Below, piece by piece: positions 50,134 through 57,723 of a stretch of DNA of 64,000 nucleotides. The notes under the pieces are model-generated. The model worked only from the letters and a program-made list of their open reading frames with translations. It was not told the DNA's origin and did not search any database. How positions within the stretch are numbered: the first letter of the stretch is position 1; every line of letters begins with the position of its first letter. Source of the DNA: Hymenobacter gelipurpurascens (GTDB lineage Bacteria; Bacteroidota; Bacteroidia; Cytophagales; Hymenobacteraceae); contig NZ_FYEW01000003.1 in the NCBI RefSeq assembly GCF_900187375.1, forward strand, positions 124,001 to 188,000, given 5' to 3'. The translations under genes and the position numbers were made by a program.

Positions 50134-52236
50134 TTACCCCGCCGTGATGGTGCGCTGAATCCCGAGCTTCTTCATGCGGGCCTCCAGGGTCTTGGGATTG
50201 ATATCGAGCAAGATAGCGGCCCCAGTAGGCCCGCTTACCCGGCCGCCAGTGCGCCGCAGGGCCGCCAGAATATGGTCGCGCTCCTGGTCTTTCAGCGTTT
50301 TGATGGGCCCACCCACTTCCGGTGTCGCCTGACTGGCCTGCGCCGCTTGTGCCACGGCCGAGAACCCCGCAAACTCCAGAAACGGGCCCTGGCTCACGAT
50401 AACGGCCTGCTCCAGCACGTGTTCCAGCTCGCGCACATTGCCCGGCCAGCTATACTGCTGCATAGAGCGCAAATCCCGCTCGCGTAGGCCACGTACGGGC
50501 TTGCCCATCTGCTTGGTGAAACGCTCCAGGAAGTGGCGCATGAGAGGCTCAATATCTTCGGGCCGCTCTCGGAGCGGGGGCACCAGCAGGGGAAATACAT
50601 TGAGGCGGTAATACAAATCGGCCCGGAAGCGGCCGGCCGCTACCTCGTCTTCCAGCACTCGGTTGGTAGCCGCAATTACGCGCACATCGGCCTGAATGAC
50701 GCGCCGACCGCCAATGCGCTCGAATTCCTTTTCCTGCAGCACCCGCAGCAGCTTGGCCTGTAAGTCCAGGGGCAGTTCGCCTACTTCGTCCAGAAAAATG
50801 GTGCCGCCATCAGCCAGCTCAAACTTGCCGATGCGCCGATCATGCGCCCCGGTAAAGGCGCCTTTCTCATGCCCAAACAACTCACTCTCGATGAGTTGAG
50901 CGGGCAGCGCAGCGCAGTTCAGCTTAATCAGCGCCCGCTCGGCGCGCGGTGAAAGATTATGCAGAGCGCGGGCCACCAGCTCTTTGCCCGTTCCGGTTTC
51001 GCCCTGAATGAGCACGGTGGTATCGGTGGGAGCTACCTGGGCTAGGCGGGTGTACACCTGCTGCATCACGGCGCTGCCGCCCACAAAGTCATCGAGGCGG
51101 GCCGCAGCAGTGGTATTGATTTCGTCGATGAGGTAGGTCCGCTCCCGCTCCAGTTGGGTGCGCAGGGCGTCAATCTGCTCGAAGGCAAACACGTTTTGGA
51201 TGGCCAGCCGAATCTGCGGAACCAGGCTCTGGATCAGCTCCAGGGTGGCGGCTGTAAACGCCATGGGCTGATGGCTGGCCAGAATCAGCGCGGCGGTTTG
51301 TTCGTTGCCTACATCAAGTGGCGTGCACAAAATCGACTGGGTGCCGCGCTGCTCCCGGATATAACGCAGGATGTCGTAGCGCTGGGCCAGATTCTCAAAA
51401 TCGGCTCCTACGTACACGCTGGGATGGGCAAACAGCTCAATGGCCGCCAACTTGCTCTTCTCCGACTGCGGCAGGTCGTCGTAGCGGTTCTCATCCAGCG
51501 GACTAAACGTGCCGTCAGGCTGCTTGCTGAACTCGGCGAAGGAGCGAACCGGCGAGTCGGGCTGCCGCACCCGCACCCCGAAGTAATCGAAGGGAGCCAC
51601 GCGGTTAATTTCCGTTGCAATGCTCCGAAACAGCTCGCCCCGTTCTTTAATACTTAGTAGCGCATTATTGAGCGCCAACTGCATGGTTTTCTGCTGCTCC
51701 CGCCGCGCAATATCCTCGAACGCCAAGGTGTTTGTGACAGCTACTGCCACTAGACTACCGATTTTTTCCAGTAGATCGGCGTCGCTATCGGAAAACTCTG
51801 GCCGGCGCCGGGCCACCAATGACATCAGCCCGATCAGTTGGCCACCCGTACGAAGGGGAACCACCGCCATGTACCGCATGCCGCGCTCTAGTAACACGCG
51901 AAATGGTTGAAATTCTGCGCGCTCCGATAGCATATCCTGCAGATCGTAGAGGTGCAGGTGCGGCTCTTTAATGAAGGTTTCAACCGGAGAGCCTTTGATT
52001 GGGGAATGCTCAGGCTTCTGCAACTCGCCATCGGGCAAAAGAACCTCGCCTAAATAATCGCGCAGAAATACCCGGCGGTACTGGTGTTCGGCATCGAAGG
52101 TGATGATAGTGATGGCATCAAAGGGAAATATCAGCCGCAACTTCTCCGTGATGTTGCGAAAAAGCTTCTCCTTACTGCGCGTAGTAGCAATGGCATCATT
52201 GAGATAAAGCAGTAAGGAGTCGTCTTGGTTGTGCAT
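50134..52236 (-). CDS. Sigma-54-dependent transcriptional activator with GAF domains (FhlA-like)
   Basis: A 700-residue regulator. Two GAF-type sensory domains occupy about 1-170 and 185-345. A AAA+ domain (about 372-610) has Walker A GETGTGKE, the sigma-54 contact loop GAFTGA, Walker [14 protein letters not shown] and the arginine region [31 protein letters not shown] Fis-type helix-turn-helix ends the protein ([36 protein letters not shown]). The ATG at 52236 is preferred over a TTG four codons upstream. It is divergent from tolC-uspA-emrA-emrB and probably activates it through the palindromes at 52253-52299. Confidence 0.93.
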   Translation of the reverse strand: MHNQDDSLLLYLNDAIATTRSKEKLFRNITEKLRLIFPFDAITIITFDAEHQYRRVFLRDYLGEVLLPDGELQKPEHSPIKGSPVETFIKEPHLHLYDLQDMLSERAEFQPFRVLLERGMRYMAVVPLRTGGQLIGLMSLVARRRPEFSDSDADLLEKIGSLVAVAVTNTLAFEDIARREQQKTMQLALNNALLSIKERGELFRSIATEINRVAPFDYFGVRVRQPDSPVRSFAEFSKQPDGTFSPLDENRYDDLPQSEKSKLAAIELFAHPSVYVGADFENLAQRYDILRYIREQRGTQSILCTPLDVGNEQTAALILASHQPMAFTAATLELIQSLVPQIRLAIQNVFAFEQIDALRTQLERERTYLIDEINTTAAARLDDFVGGSAVMQQVYTRLAQVAPTDTTVLIQGETGTGKELVARALHNLSPRAERALIKLNCAALPAQLIESELFGHEKGAFTGAHDRRIGKFELADGGTIFLDEVGELPLDLQAKLLRVLQEKEFERIGGRRVIQADVRVIAATNRVLEDEVAAGRFRADLYYRLNVFPLLVPPLRERPEDIEPLMRHFLERFTKQMGKPVRGLRERDLRSMQQYSWPGNVRELEHVLEQAVIVSQGPFLEFAGFSAVAQAAQASQATPEVGGPIKTLKDQERDHILAALRRTGGRVSGPTGAAILLDINPKTLEARMKKLGIQRTITAG

Positions 52237-52252
52237 CACGGGAGTCAATATT

Positions 52253-52299
52253 TCCTGATATATCAGGAGTAAATTTGAGGAAGTCCTGATATAATAGGA
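52253..52299. promoter_or_regulatory. Two spaced palindromes, likely activator binding sites
   Basis: TCCTGATATATCAGGA (52253-52268) is a perfect 16-bp palindrome. A near copy, TCCTGATATAATAGGA, lies at 52284-52299. Their starts are 31 bp apart, about three helical turns. They are 17-63 bp from the activator start and about 110-155 bp before the candidate sigma-54 promoter, the usual place for upstream activating sites. Confidence 0.7.
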
Positions 52300-52408
52300 A
52301 AACAGGTGAGTGTGCTACAAGGTTATGCTAGGCCACTAAAAATTATTTTTCTGCGTTTAAAGAGAATAGAAGCAGATTTTATTGGAAATTAATCTGTTTT
52401 TAATGGCT

Positions 52409-52424
52409 TGGCACAAGGTTAGGT
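52409..52424 (+). promoter_or_regulatory. Candidate sigma-54 promoter for tolC operon
   Basis: TGGCAC at 52409-52414 matches the -24 element exactly. The -12 region reads TAGGT, a partial match to TTGCW. Transcription would begin roughly 20 nt before the tolC ATG at 52456. An activator gene of the right class lies just upstream. Confidence 0.4.
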
Positions 52425-52455
52425 AGGGGAGCGGCACCAACAAGCTGTTTTTACG

Positions 52456-53790
52456 ATGCTTTCCCGACCACAATACGCTACACCATTTCTGGTAACTCTT
52501 GGGTTGCTGGTGGGTAGTGCTGCACACGCTCAGGTGCCGATTTCCGCTGCGACAGGTGGTGACTCCTTGTCGCTGGAAACCACCATCCGCTCGGTGTTGG
52601 ATGCCAACCCGGCCATCAATGCCCTCCAAGAAGAAGTAAACCAGGCGCAAAGCCGCCTCGATCAGAGCCGCACGTCGTTGCGCCCCATCGTAGACGGTAC
52701 GGTGAGTTTCACGCGGGTTGACCCCGTAGTGAAGATTCCGCTGGCGGGCGAAACGTTTCAGCTGGCTCCCGCTAACAACTACGATGGCCACGTAACGGCG
52801 CGCTATACGCTGCTGGACTTTGGGCGTGCCAACGCGGCCATTGAAGCAGCCCGCAGCCGCAGCCTCACAGCCGCCGACAATATCAACGTAACCCGCCGCG
52901 ACCTGGCCTACGCCGCCGCGCAAACTTACTACGGCATCCTGTTTGCCCGGGAAGCTATTCGGGTGCAGGATGCCCAGATTGTATCGTTGCGCCAGCACCA
53001 GCGCGAAATGGAAAAGCGCGTAGAAGGCGGCGTGAGCACGCAATTCGACGTGACGACCACGCAAGTGCGCATTGCCCAGGCTCAGGACCGCAAAATAGAC
53101 CTCCAGAACCAGCTCCGTAACCAGGAAATTCAGCTGGCGCGCCTGTTGCACCGCCCCGAGGGCGAAGCCGCAGTTGTGCGCGGCCGCTTCGAGTACCAGC
53201 CCCAGGCCGTGAACGTGCAGGAAGCCCTCGCGAAAGGCTCGGAAAACCGGCCCGAAGTGAAGCTGGCTAAAGATGCCGAGCAGACCGCCACGGCGCTGCT
53301 GCGGGTGGCCGAAGTTGGCAATAAACCTTCGCTAGGCCTATTAGCGCAGGCGGGTGGCAAAAACGGCTATATCGTACCTAATCTGGAGCGCGTGCGCTTC
53401 AATACGGTAGCCGGCGCACAGCTCTCCATCCCGATTTACGATGCTGGCCGCAACAAGCTGCAGCGCCTGGAGGCCCAATCGGCTATTAAAGGTGCTCAGG
53501 CCCGCTCGCAGGACACCCAGGAGCAAGTGCGCGCCGATGTGTTGCAGGCAGTAAACAACATGCAGACCAGCACTGCCCGCTACGACAACTCGCAGGTGCA
53601 GATTACGCAGGCTTCCGACGCGCTTACCCGCGCCAAGGCCCGCTACCGCTATGGCGTAGGCTCTAACCTCGATGTGCTGGATGCCGAAACGCAGCTGGCC
53701 CAGTCGCGCCTCTCGCGCCTGCAGTCCATCTATAACTATACGCTAGGCCAGTACCAGCTCCGCCGGGCCACTGGCGAGCAAATCTGGTAG
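52456..53790 (+). CDS. TolC family outer-membrane efflux protein
   Basis: A 444-residue protein with a signal peptide (MLSRPQYATPFLVTLGLLVGSAAHA). Long paired helices follow, typical of the outer-membrane efflux protein domain: LETTIRSVLDANPAINALQEEVNQAQSRLDQSRTSLRPIVDGTVSFTR, YTLLDFGRANAAIEAARSRSLTAADNINVTRRDLAYAAAQTYY and GVGSNLDVLDAETQLAQSRLSRLQSIYNYTLGQYQLRRATGE. It forms the channel that opens to the outside for the EmrAB pump encoded downstream. First gene of the operon. Confidence 0.95.
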   Translation: MLSRPQYATPFLVTLGLLVGSAAHAQVPISAATGGDSLSLETTIRSVLDANPAINALQEEVNQAQSRLDQSRTSLRPIVDGTVSFTRVDPVVKIPLAGETFQLAPANNYDGHVTARYTLLDFGRANAAIEAARSRSLTAADNINVTRRDLAYAAAQTYYGILFAREAIRVQDAQIVSLRQHQREMEKRVEGGVSTQFDVTTTQVRIAQAQDRKIDLQNQLRNQEIQLARLLHRPEGEAAVVRGRFEYQPQAVNVQEALAKGSENRPEVKLAKDAEQTATALLRVAEVGNKPSLGLLAQAGGKNGYIVPNLERVRFNTVAGAQLSIPIYDAGRNKLQRLEAQSAIKGAQARSQDTQEQVRADVLQAVNNMQTSTARYDNSQVQITQASDALTRAKARYRYGVGSNLDVLDAETQLAQSRLSRLQSIYNYTLGQYQLRRATGEQIW

Positions 53791-53904
53791 TGGTGAAGTG
53801 GTGAGTTGCTGTTTGACTGGCCTACGCGGCGCAATCAGTACCAGCAGCACGTCCAACACACTATTTCACCACTTTACCACCTTATTACTTCATCATCTCC
53901 CCGC

Positions 53905-54339
53905 ATGATTCTTTCCACCATTTTGTGTCCTATTGACTTCTCGGAAGCGACGGAGCCATTGGTGGCCTACGCGGCGGCTTTGGCGGCAGGTACGGGCGCT
54001 GAGTTGCGCATTCTGCACGTGCTGGAACCTCAGCCCACCCTGAACGGACCCTCTGATCTGGATTTGGCTCAGAAGTTGGCGCATTACCATGCGGCCGCCA
54101 CGCAGGCCGGCGCTACGGTCAGCACGGCTATTGTGCCGGGCGCCGATGCCGCCACCGAAATTGTGGCCGATGCCAAGCGCCTGTCGGCCGACATGATTGT
54201 TATTGGGGCGCACGGCCGCACCGGCCTGAAGCGCTTCCTGATGGGCAACACTGCCGAAGTAGTAGTTCGCACGGCTCCGTGCGTGACACTGCTGGTGAAG
54301 TCGCCGCCGGCGCCCGTATCGTACCGCGAATCGGCCTAG
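53905..54339 (+). CDS. Universal stress protein (UspA family)
   Basis: A 144-residue cytoplasmic protein: ATG at 53905 (MILSTILCPIDFSEATEPLVAYAAALAAGTGAELRILHVLEP). The ATP-binding loop GAHGRTGLKRFLMGNTAEVVV fits the G-x2-G-x9-G pattern of ATP-binding Usp proteins, with Asn then Thr after the last Gly. A codons-only extension upstream to 53806 runs through an intergenic repeat. It is the second gene of the operon; a Usp between tolC and emrA may sense energy or stress status. The stop overlaps TAGGCCA. Confidence 0.93.
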   Translation: MILSTILCPIDFSEATEPLVAYAAALAAGTGAELRILHVLEPQPTLNGPSDLDLAQKLAHYHAAATQAGATVSTAIVPGADAATEIVADAKRLSADMIVIGAHGRTGLKRFLMGNTAEVVVRTAPCVTLLVKSPPAPVSYRESA

Positions 54340-54459
54340 GCCACTCTTTTCTTTCAGCTGCCACCGTTTTTGTGTCGGCTAACCTCCTGTTAATCTGTGC
54401 TTCCGTACAAGTGGCAGGCTCTCTTCAACCATCGAAACACGCATAATTTCATACCGTAC

Positions 54460-55572
54460 ATGGCAACCCCCGTTCAACAAGATCCGGCCGTAGCACCTCA
54501 TCATTCTACGGCGCCCGCCTACACGCCGGAAGTCGAAGAACAAGCTGAAGGTCGTTCCAAGCGTCCGATTATCCTGATTATCCTGGCCCTGGTGCTGCTG
54601 GTTGGCGGCTACTTCGGCTGGCAGCGCTACCAGTTCGGCCAAGCCCACGAGGAAACCGACGATGCGCAGGTAGAAGGCGACGTATATCCTATTCTACCGC
54701 GCGTATCTGGCCCAGTGCTGGAAGTGAAAGTAGAAGACAACCAGCCCGTTAAAAAAGGCGACGTACTGGTAACCGTAGACCCCGCCGATTATCAGCAGCG
54801 CGTAAACGCCGCTGAAGCAGCATTGGCGGCCGCCCAGGCAAACGTAGTAGCCGCTCGTGCCGGCGTCGGTACGGCTTCGGCTAACGTGAGCAGTGCCCAA
54901 TCGGCCATTGGTGTTAGTGATGCAAACCGTGCCCGTCTGCAGAAAGACCTGAAGCGCAGCGAGTTTCTGCGTAAAGAGGATATCATTCCGCAGAGCGAGT
55001 ACGATGCGGTGCAGGCTAACCTGAAGTCTACTTCGGCCCAACGGGCTACGGCCCAACAGCAAGTGCGCGTGGCTCAGCAGCAGGTAACTGCTGCCCGTCA
55101 GCAAATTGCAGTAGCTGAAGCCGTAGTAAAACAGCGCCAGGCCGACCTCGACAATGCCAAGCTGCAACTCAGCTACGCCACCATCACGGCGCCCGGCAAC
55201 GGCATCATTAGCAAGAAGGGCGTGCAGCCTGGCCAGGTAGTAAGCCCCAACCAGCAGCTGATGGGTATTGTGGCCTCTGACCGCACCTGGGTGGTAGCCA
55301 ACTTCAAGGAAACCCAACTGGAAAACATGCGTGTAGGCCAGCCCGTGACCATTGAGGTAGACGCTTACCCGAACGAGGAATTCACGGGCAAAATTGAATC
55401 GCTCTCGGCGGCTACTGGTGCTCGTTTCGCCCTGCTGCCCCCCGATAACGCCAGCGGTAACTTTGTGAAAGTAACCCAGCGCGTGCCCGTGAAAATTGTA
55501 CTCGATAAAGTAGACCCCGAGCATCCGCTCCGCGCCGGCATGAGTGTAACCGCCACGGTGAAAACCAAGTAG
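54460..55572 (+). CDS. emrA: HlyD family secretion (membrane fusion) protein, EmrA-like
   Basis: A 370-residue membrane fusion protein. A cytoplasmic leader of about 32 residues precedes one membrane helix (about 34-53, PIILIILALVLLVGGYFGW). The biotinyl-lipoyl-like part (DDAQVEGDVYPILPRVSGPVLEVKVEDNQPVKKGDVLVTVDPADYQ) is followed by a long coiled hairpin rich in Ala/Gln (about 125-245), then the barrel domain with GVQPGQVVSPNQQLMGIVASDRTWVVANFKETQLENMRVGQPVTIEVDAYP. It joins the inner-membrane EmrB to TolC. emrB is separated by an inserted reverse gene. Confidence 0.94.
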   Translation: MATPVQQDPAVAPHHSTAPAYTPEVEEQAEGRSKRPIILIILALVLLVGGYFGWQRYQFGQAHEETDDAQVEGDVYPILPRVSGPVLEVKVEDNQPVKKGDVLVTVDPADYQQRVNAAEAALAAAQANVVAARAGVGTASANVSSAQSAIGVSDANRARLQKDLKRSEFLRKEDIIPQSEYDAVQANLKSTSAQRATAQQQVRVAQQQVTAARQQIAVAEAVVKQRQADLDNAKLQLSYATITAPGNGIISKKGVQPGQVVSPNQQLMGIVASDRTWVVANFKETQLENMRVGQPVTIEVDAYPNEEFTGKIESLSAATGARFALLPPDNASGNFVKVTQRVPVKIVLDKVDPEHPLRAGMSVTATVKTK

Positions 55573-55628
55573 TGAAATTGTGAAAGGTGAAGTTGTGAAA
55601 CAAAGCAGCTTCACTTTTCACAATTTAG
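55572..55628. repeat. GTGAA-type repeat and hairpin, left flank of the four-helix-bundle gene
   Basis: From 55572 the plus strand reads GTGAAATTGTGAAAGGTGAA and continues AGTTGTGAAA to 55600. AAATTGTGAAAGGTGAAG (55576-55593) pairs with CTTCACTTTTCACAATTT (55608-55625) with one mismatch. The same GTGAA-type sequence occurs inverted at 56056-56085 on the other side of the gene. Confidence 0.75.
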
Positions 55629-56007
55629 ACTTTGCCTTTTTGCGGATAGAAGCGAGAATTGATACGATCTCTTTGTATTCTTTTTCTAAGTCAGATAAAC
55701 GGGGTTTTGCTATAATATCTGCATCGCCAAGGAGCTCAAGCCAAAATAGAGTTTCATCAGCTTCCTCCACGCAGATGCAGAGTTTAGCGTACCACTCGGC
55801 TGGTGAGCGGCCTCTGCAAGCTGCCCGAAAATTAGCAGCTACGGAAGTAGCCGAGCGCAAGAGCTGCTTACCAAGGACACTAGCCTCACCTGTGCGAGTC
55901 AATTGCTGAAATAGCCGAATAATACGTAGCGAAGCCTGCTTCGTTCGCAGTCGAATATCTTCATTAAAAGATAGATAGTTAGAGGATTGTAGCGGCTCGT
56001 TATCCAT
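55618..56007 (-). CDS. Four-helix-bundle protein (23S rRNA intervening-sequence protein family)
   Basis: A 129-residue protein: FNEDIRLRTKQASLRIIRLFQQLTRTGEASVLGKQLLRSATSVAANFRAACRGRSPAEWYAKLCICVEEADETLFWLELLGDADII...LEKEYKEIVSILASIRKKAKSKL. This is the TIGR02436 family. Members are often found inside 23S rRNA intervening sequences or in intergenic positions, and their role is unclear. Here the gene is on the opposite strand between emrA and emrB, flanked by inverted GTGAA-type repeats, so it looks like an insertion in the operon. Its AT content is higher than its neighbours. Confidence 0.93.
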   Translation of the reverse strand: MDNEPLQSSNYLSFNEDIRLRTKQASLRIIRLFQQLTRTGEASVLGKQLLRSATSVAANFRAACRGRSPAEWYAKLCICVEEADETLFWLELLGDADIIAKPRLSDLEKEYKEIVSILASIRKKAKSKL

Positions 56008-56055
56008 AATATAGTGTAAGGAAGAAATAGACTGTCAAGCTACGAAAGCTGGTCA

Positions 56056-56085
56056 TTTCACAACTTCACAACTTCACAATTTCAC
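56056..56085. repeat. Inverted GTGAA-type repeat, right flank of the four-helix-bundle gene
   Basis: TTTCACAACTTCACAACTTC (56056-56075), continuing to CACAATTTCAC at 56085, is the reverse complement of the left flank at 55572-55600 apart from small differences. It ends 3 nt before the emrB ATG at 56089. Confidence 0.75.
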
Positions 56086-56088
56086 CTC

Positions 56089-57660
56089 ATGGAAACCGGA
56101 TTTACCAAGTGGATCATCGTCGTTACGGTGGTGATGTGCTGCTTGCTGGAGCTCATTGATACCAGTATAGTAAACGTGGCCCTCACCCAGATGATGGGTA
56201 ACCTCTCGGCCACGCAGCAGGAAGTAAGCTGGGTAGTGGCCTCCTACGGCATTGCCAACGTTATCGTGATTCCGATGACGGGCTTCCTGGCCGAGCAGTT
56301 CGGCCGCAAAAACTACTACCTGTTCTCGGTGGTGCTGTTCACCATTGCCTCCATGCTGTGCGGGCAGAGCACCAACATCTGGGAGCTGGTAGCCTTCCGC
56401 TTTATTCAGGGTGTAGGCGGCGGTGCCCTCATGGCTACCTCGCAGGCTATCCTCATTGACACCTTCCCGCCCAAGCAACTGCCGCTAGGCCAGGCACTGT
56501 TCGGGATGGGCGTAATTATCGGGCCTACCATCGGCCCTACGCTTGGGGGCTACATCGTAGATAACTACGACTGGCCCTGGATTTTCTACGTGAACGTACC
56601 GGTGGGCATTCTGGCCTCCATCTTCACGGTGCTGTTCATCCGGGACCCCGAGCGCATCAAGAACGCCATTCCTAGGCCACTCCGGGAGATTGATTGGACG
56701 GGTATTTTCCTGCTGATTCTGGGTGTGGGCTCGTTACAGCTAGTGCTGGAGCAGGGCGAAACCGAGGATTGGTTCGACAGCCTTTACATCAACTTCTTCA
56801 CCCTGATGGCCGTGGTCGGCGTAGTTGGCTTCATCTGGCGCGAGCTGACGGCCAAGCACCCGATTGTGGATCTGCGGGTACTTACCAAGAGCCGGAACCT
56901 GGCTATTGGCGCGTTCCTGTCGTTTATTCTGGGCTTCGGGCTGTTTGCCTCGGTGTTCGTATTCCCAATTTTCTGCCAGCGGATTCTCGGCTTCACGGCG
57001 GCCCAAACGGGCTACCTGCTGCTGCCGGGGGCATTGCTTTCGGGCTTTATGATGCCGGTAGTCGGTAAGATGATTCAGGGGGGGGTGCCGCAGAAGTACA
57101 TTCTGCCCGTGGGCTTCGCTACCTTCTTCGTGTTCTCTTACTGGATGAGCACCCAGATTTCGCCCACGGCCGGCGAGAGCGACTTCTTCTGGCCGCTCAT
57201 TCTGCGGGGCTTCGGGCTGGCGCTGCTGTTCCTGCCCATCACCACCATGTCGCTCTCCGGCATAAGTGGCAAGGATGCGGGCCAGGCTGCTGGTCTCACC
57301 GGTATGATTCGTCAGTTGGGCGGCTCCTTCGGGGTGGCGCTGGTGGGTACGTACCTGGAGCGTTCCATTGCGCAAAACCGCGTAGGTATTGCCTCCAACG
57401 TATCTCTGTACGACCCCGAAACGCAGCAGCGTCTGCAGGGTCTCACGGCCAGCTTCATGAGCAAAGGCGCCAGCTTCTTCGATGCCCAGAAACAGGCCTA
57501 CGCCGCCCTCAGCGGCATGATCATGAAGCAGACCTCCATCGTTACGTACGGCCAGACGTTCCTGATGATCGGTACCTTCTTCCTGCTTTGCCTGCCCCTG
57601 ATTCTGTTGGTGCAGCGCCCCAAGCCGGGCGAGAAGGTAGACCTGAACGCTGCCCACTAA
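56089..57660 (+). CDS. emrB: DHA2 family MFS multidrug transporter, EmrB-like
   Basis: A 523-residue, roughly 14-helix proton-driven drug exporter. Key features are the motif-C-like ALFGMGVIIGPTIGPTLGGYIVDNYDWPWIFYVNVPVGI, the N-terminal LELIDTSIVNVALTQMMGNLSATQQEVSWVVASYGIANVIVIPMTGFLAEQFGRKNYY (motif D and A) and a long loop near 480 (FMSKGASFFDAQKQAYAALSGM). It is the inner-membrane part of the EmrAB-TolC pump. The ATG at 56089 lies directly after a repeat. The gene ends at a hairpin shared with the convergent kinase gene. Confidence 0.95.
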   Translation: METGFTKWIIVVTVVMCCLLELIDTSIVNVALTQMMGNLSATQQEVSWVVASYGIANVIVIPMTGFLAEQFGRKNYYLFSVVLFTIASMLCGQSTNIWELVAFRFIQGVGGGALMATSQAILIDTFPPKQLPLGQALFGMGVIIGPTIGPTLGGYIVDNYDWPWIFYVNVPVGILASIFTVLFIRDPERIKNAIPRPLREIDWTGIFLLILGVGSLQLVLEQGETEDWFDSLYINFFTLMAVVGVVGFIWRELTAKHPIVDLRVLTKSRNLAIGAFLSFILGFGLFASVFVFPIFCQRILGFTAAQTGYLLLPGALLSGFMMPVVGKMIQGGVPQKYILPVGFATFFVFSYWMSTQISPTAGESDFFWPLILRGFGLALLFLPITTMSLSGISGKDAGQAAGLTGMIRQLGGSFGVALVGTYLERSIAQNRVGIASNVSLYDPETQQRLQGLTASFMSKGASFFDAQKQAYAALSGMIMKQTSIVTYGQTFLMIGTFFLLCLPLILLVQRPKPGEKVDLNAAH

Positions 57661-57684
57661 TACTAGGTAGCTCTTGTAGCATAG

Positions 57685-57721
57685 CACAACGCCGCCGGCC
57701 CAAAAGGTCGGCGGCGTTGTG
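57685..57721. terminator. Bidirectional hairpin terminator
   Basis: CACAACGCCGCCG (57685-57697) and CGGCGGCGTTGTG (57709-57721) form a perfect 13-bp stem between emrB and the convergent histidine kinase gene. Confidence 0.85.
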
Positions 57722-57723
57722 GT

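Noticed and set aside
55618..56007. A true 23S rRNA intervening sequence
   Set aside because: The protein family fits, but no rRNA sequence surrounds it; the flanks are emrA and emrB.
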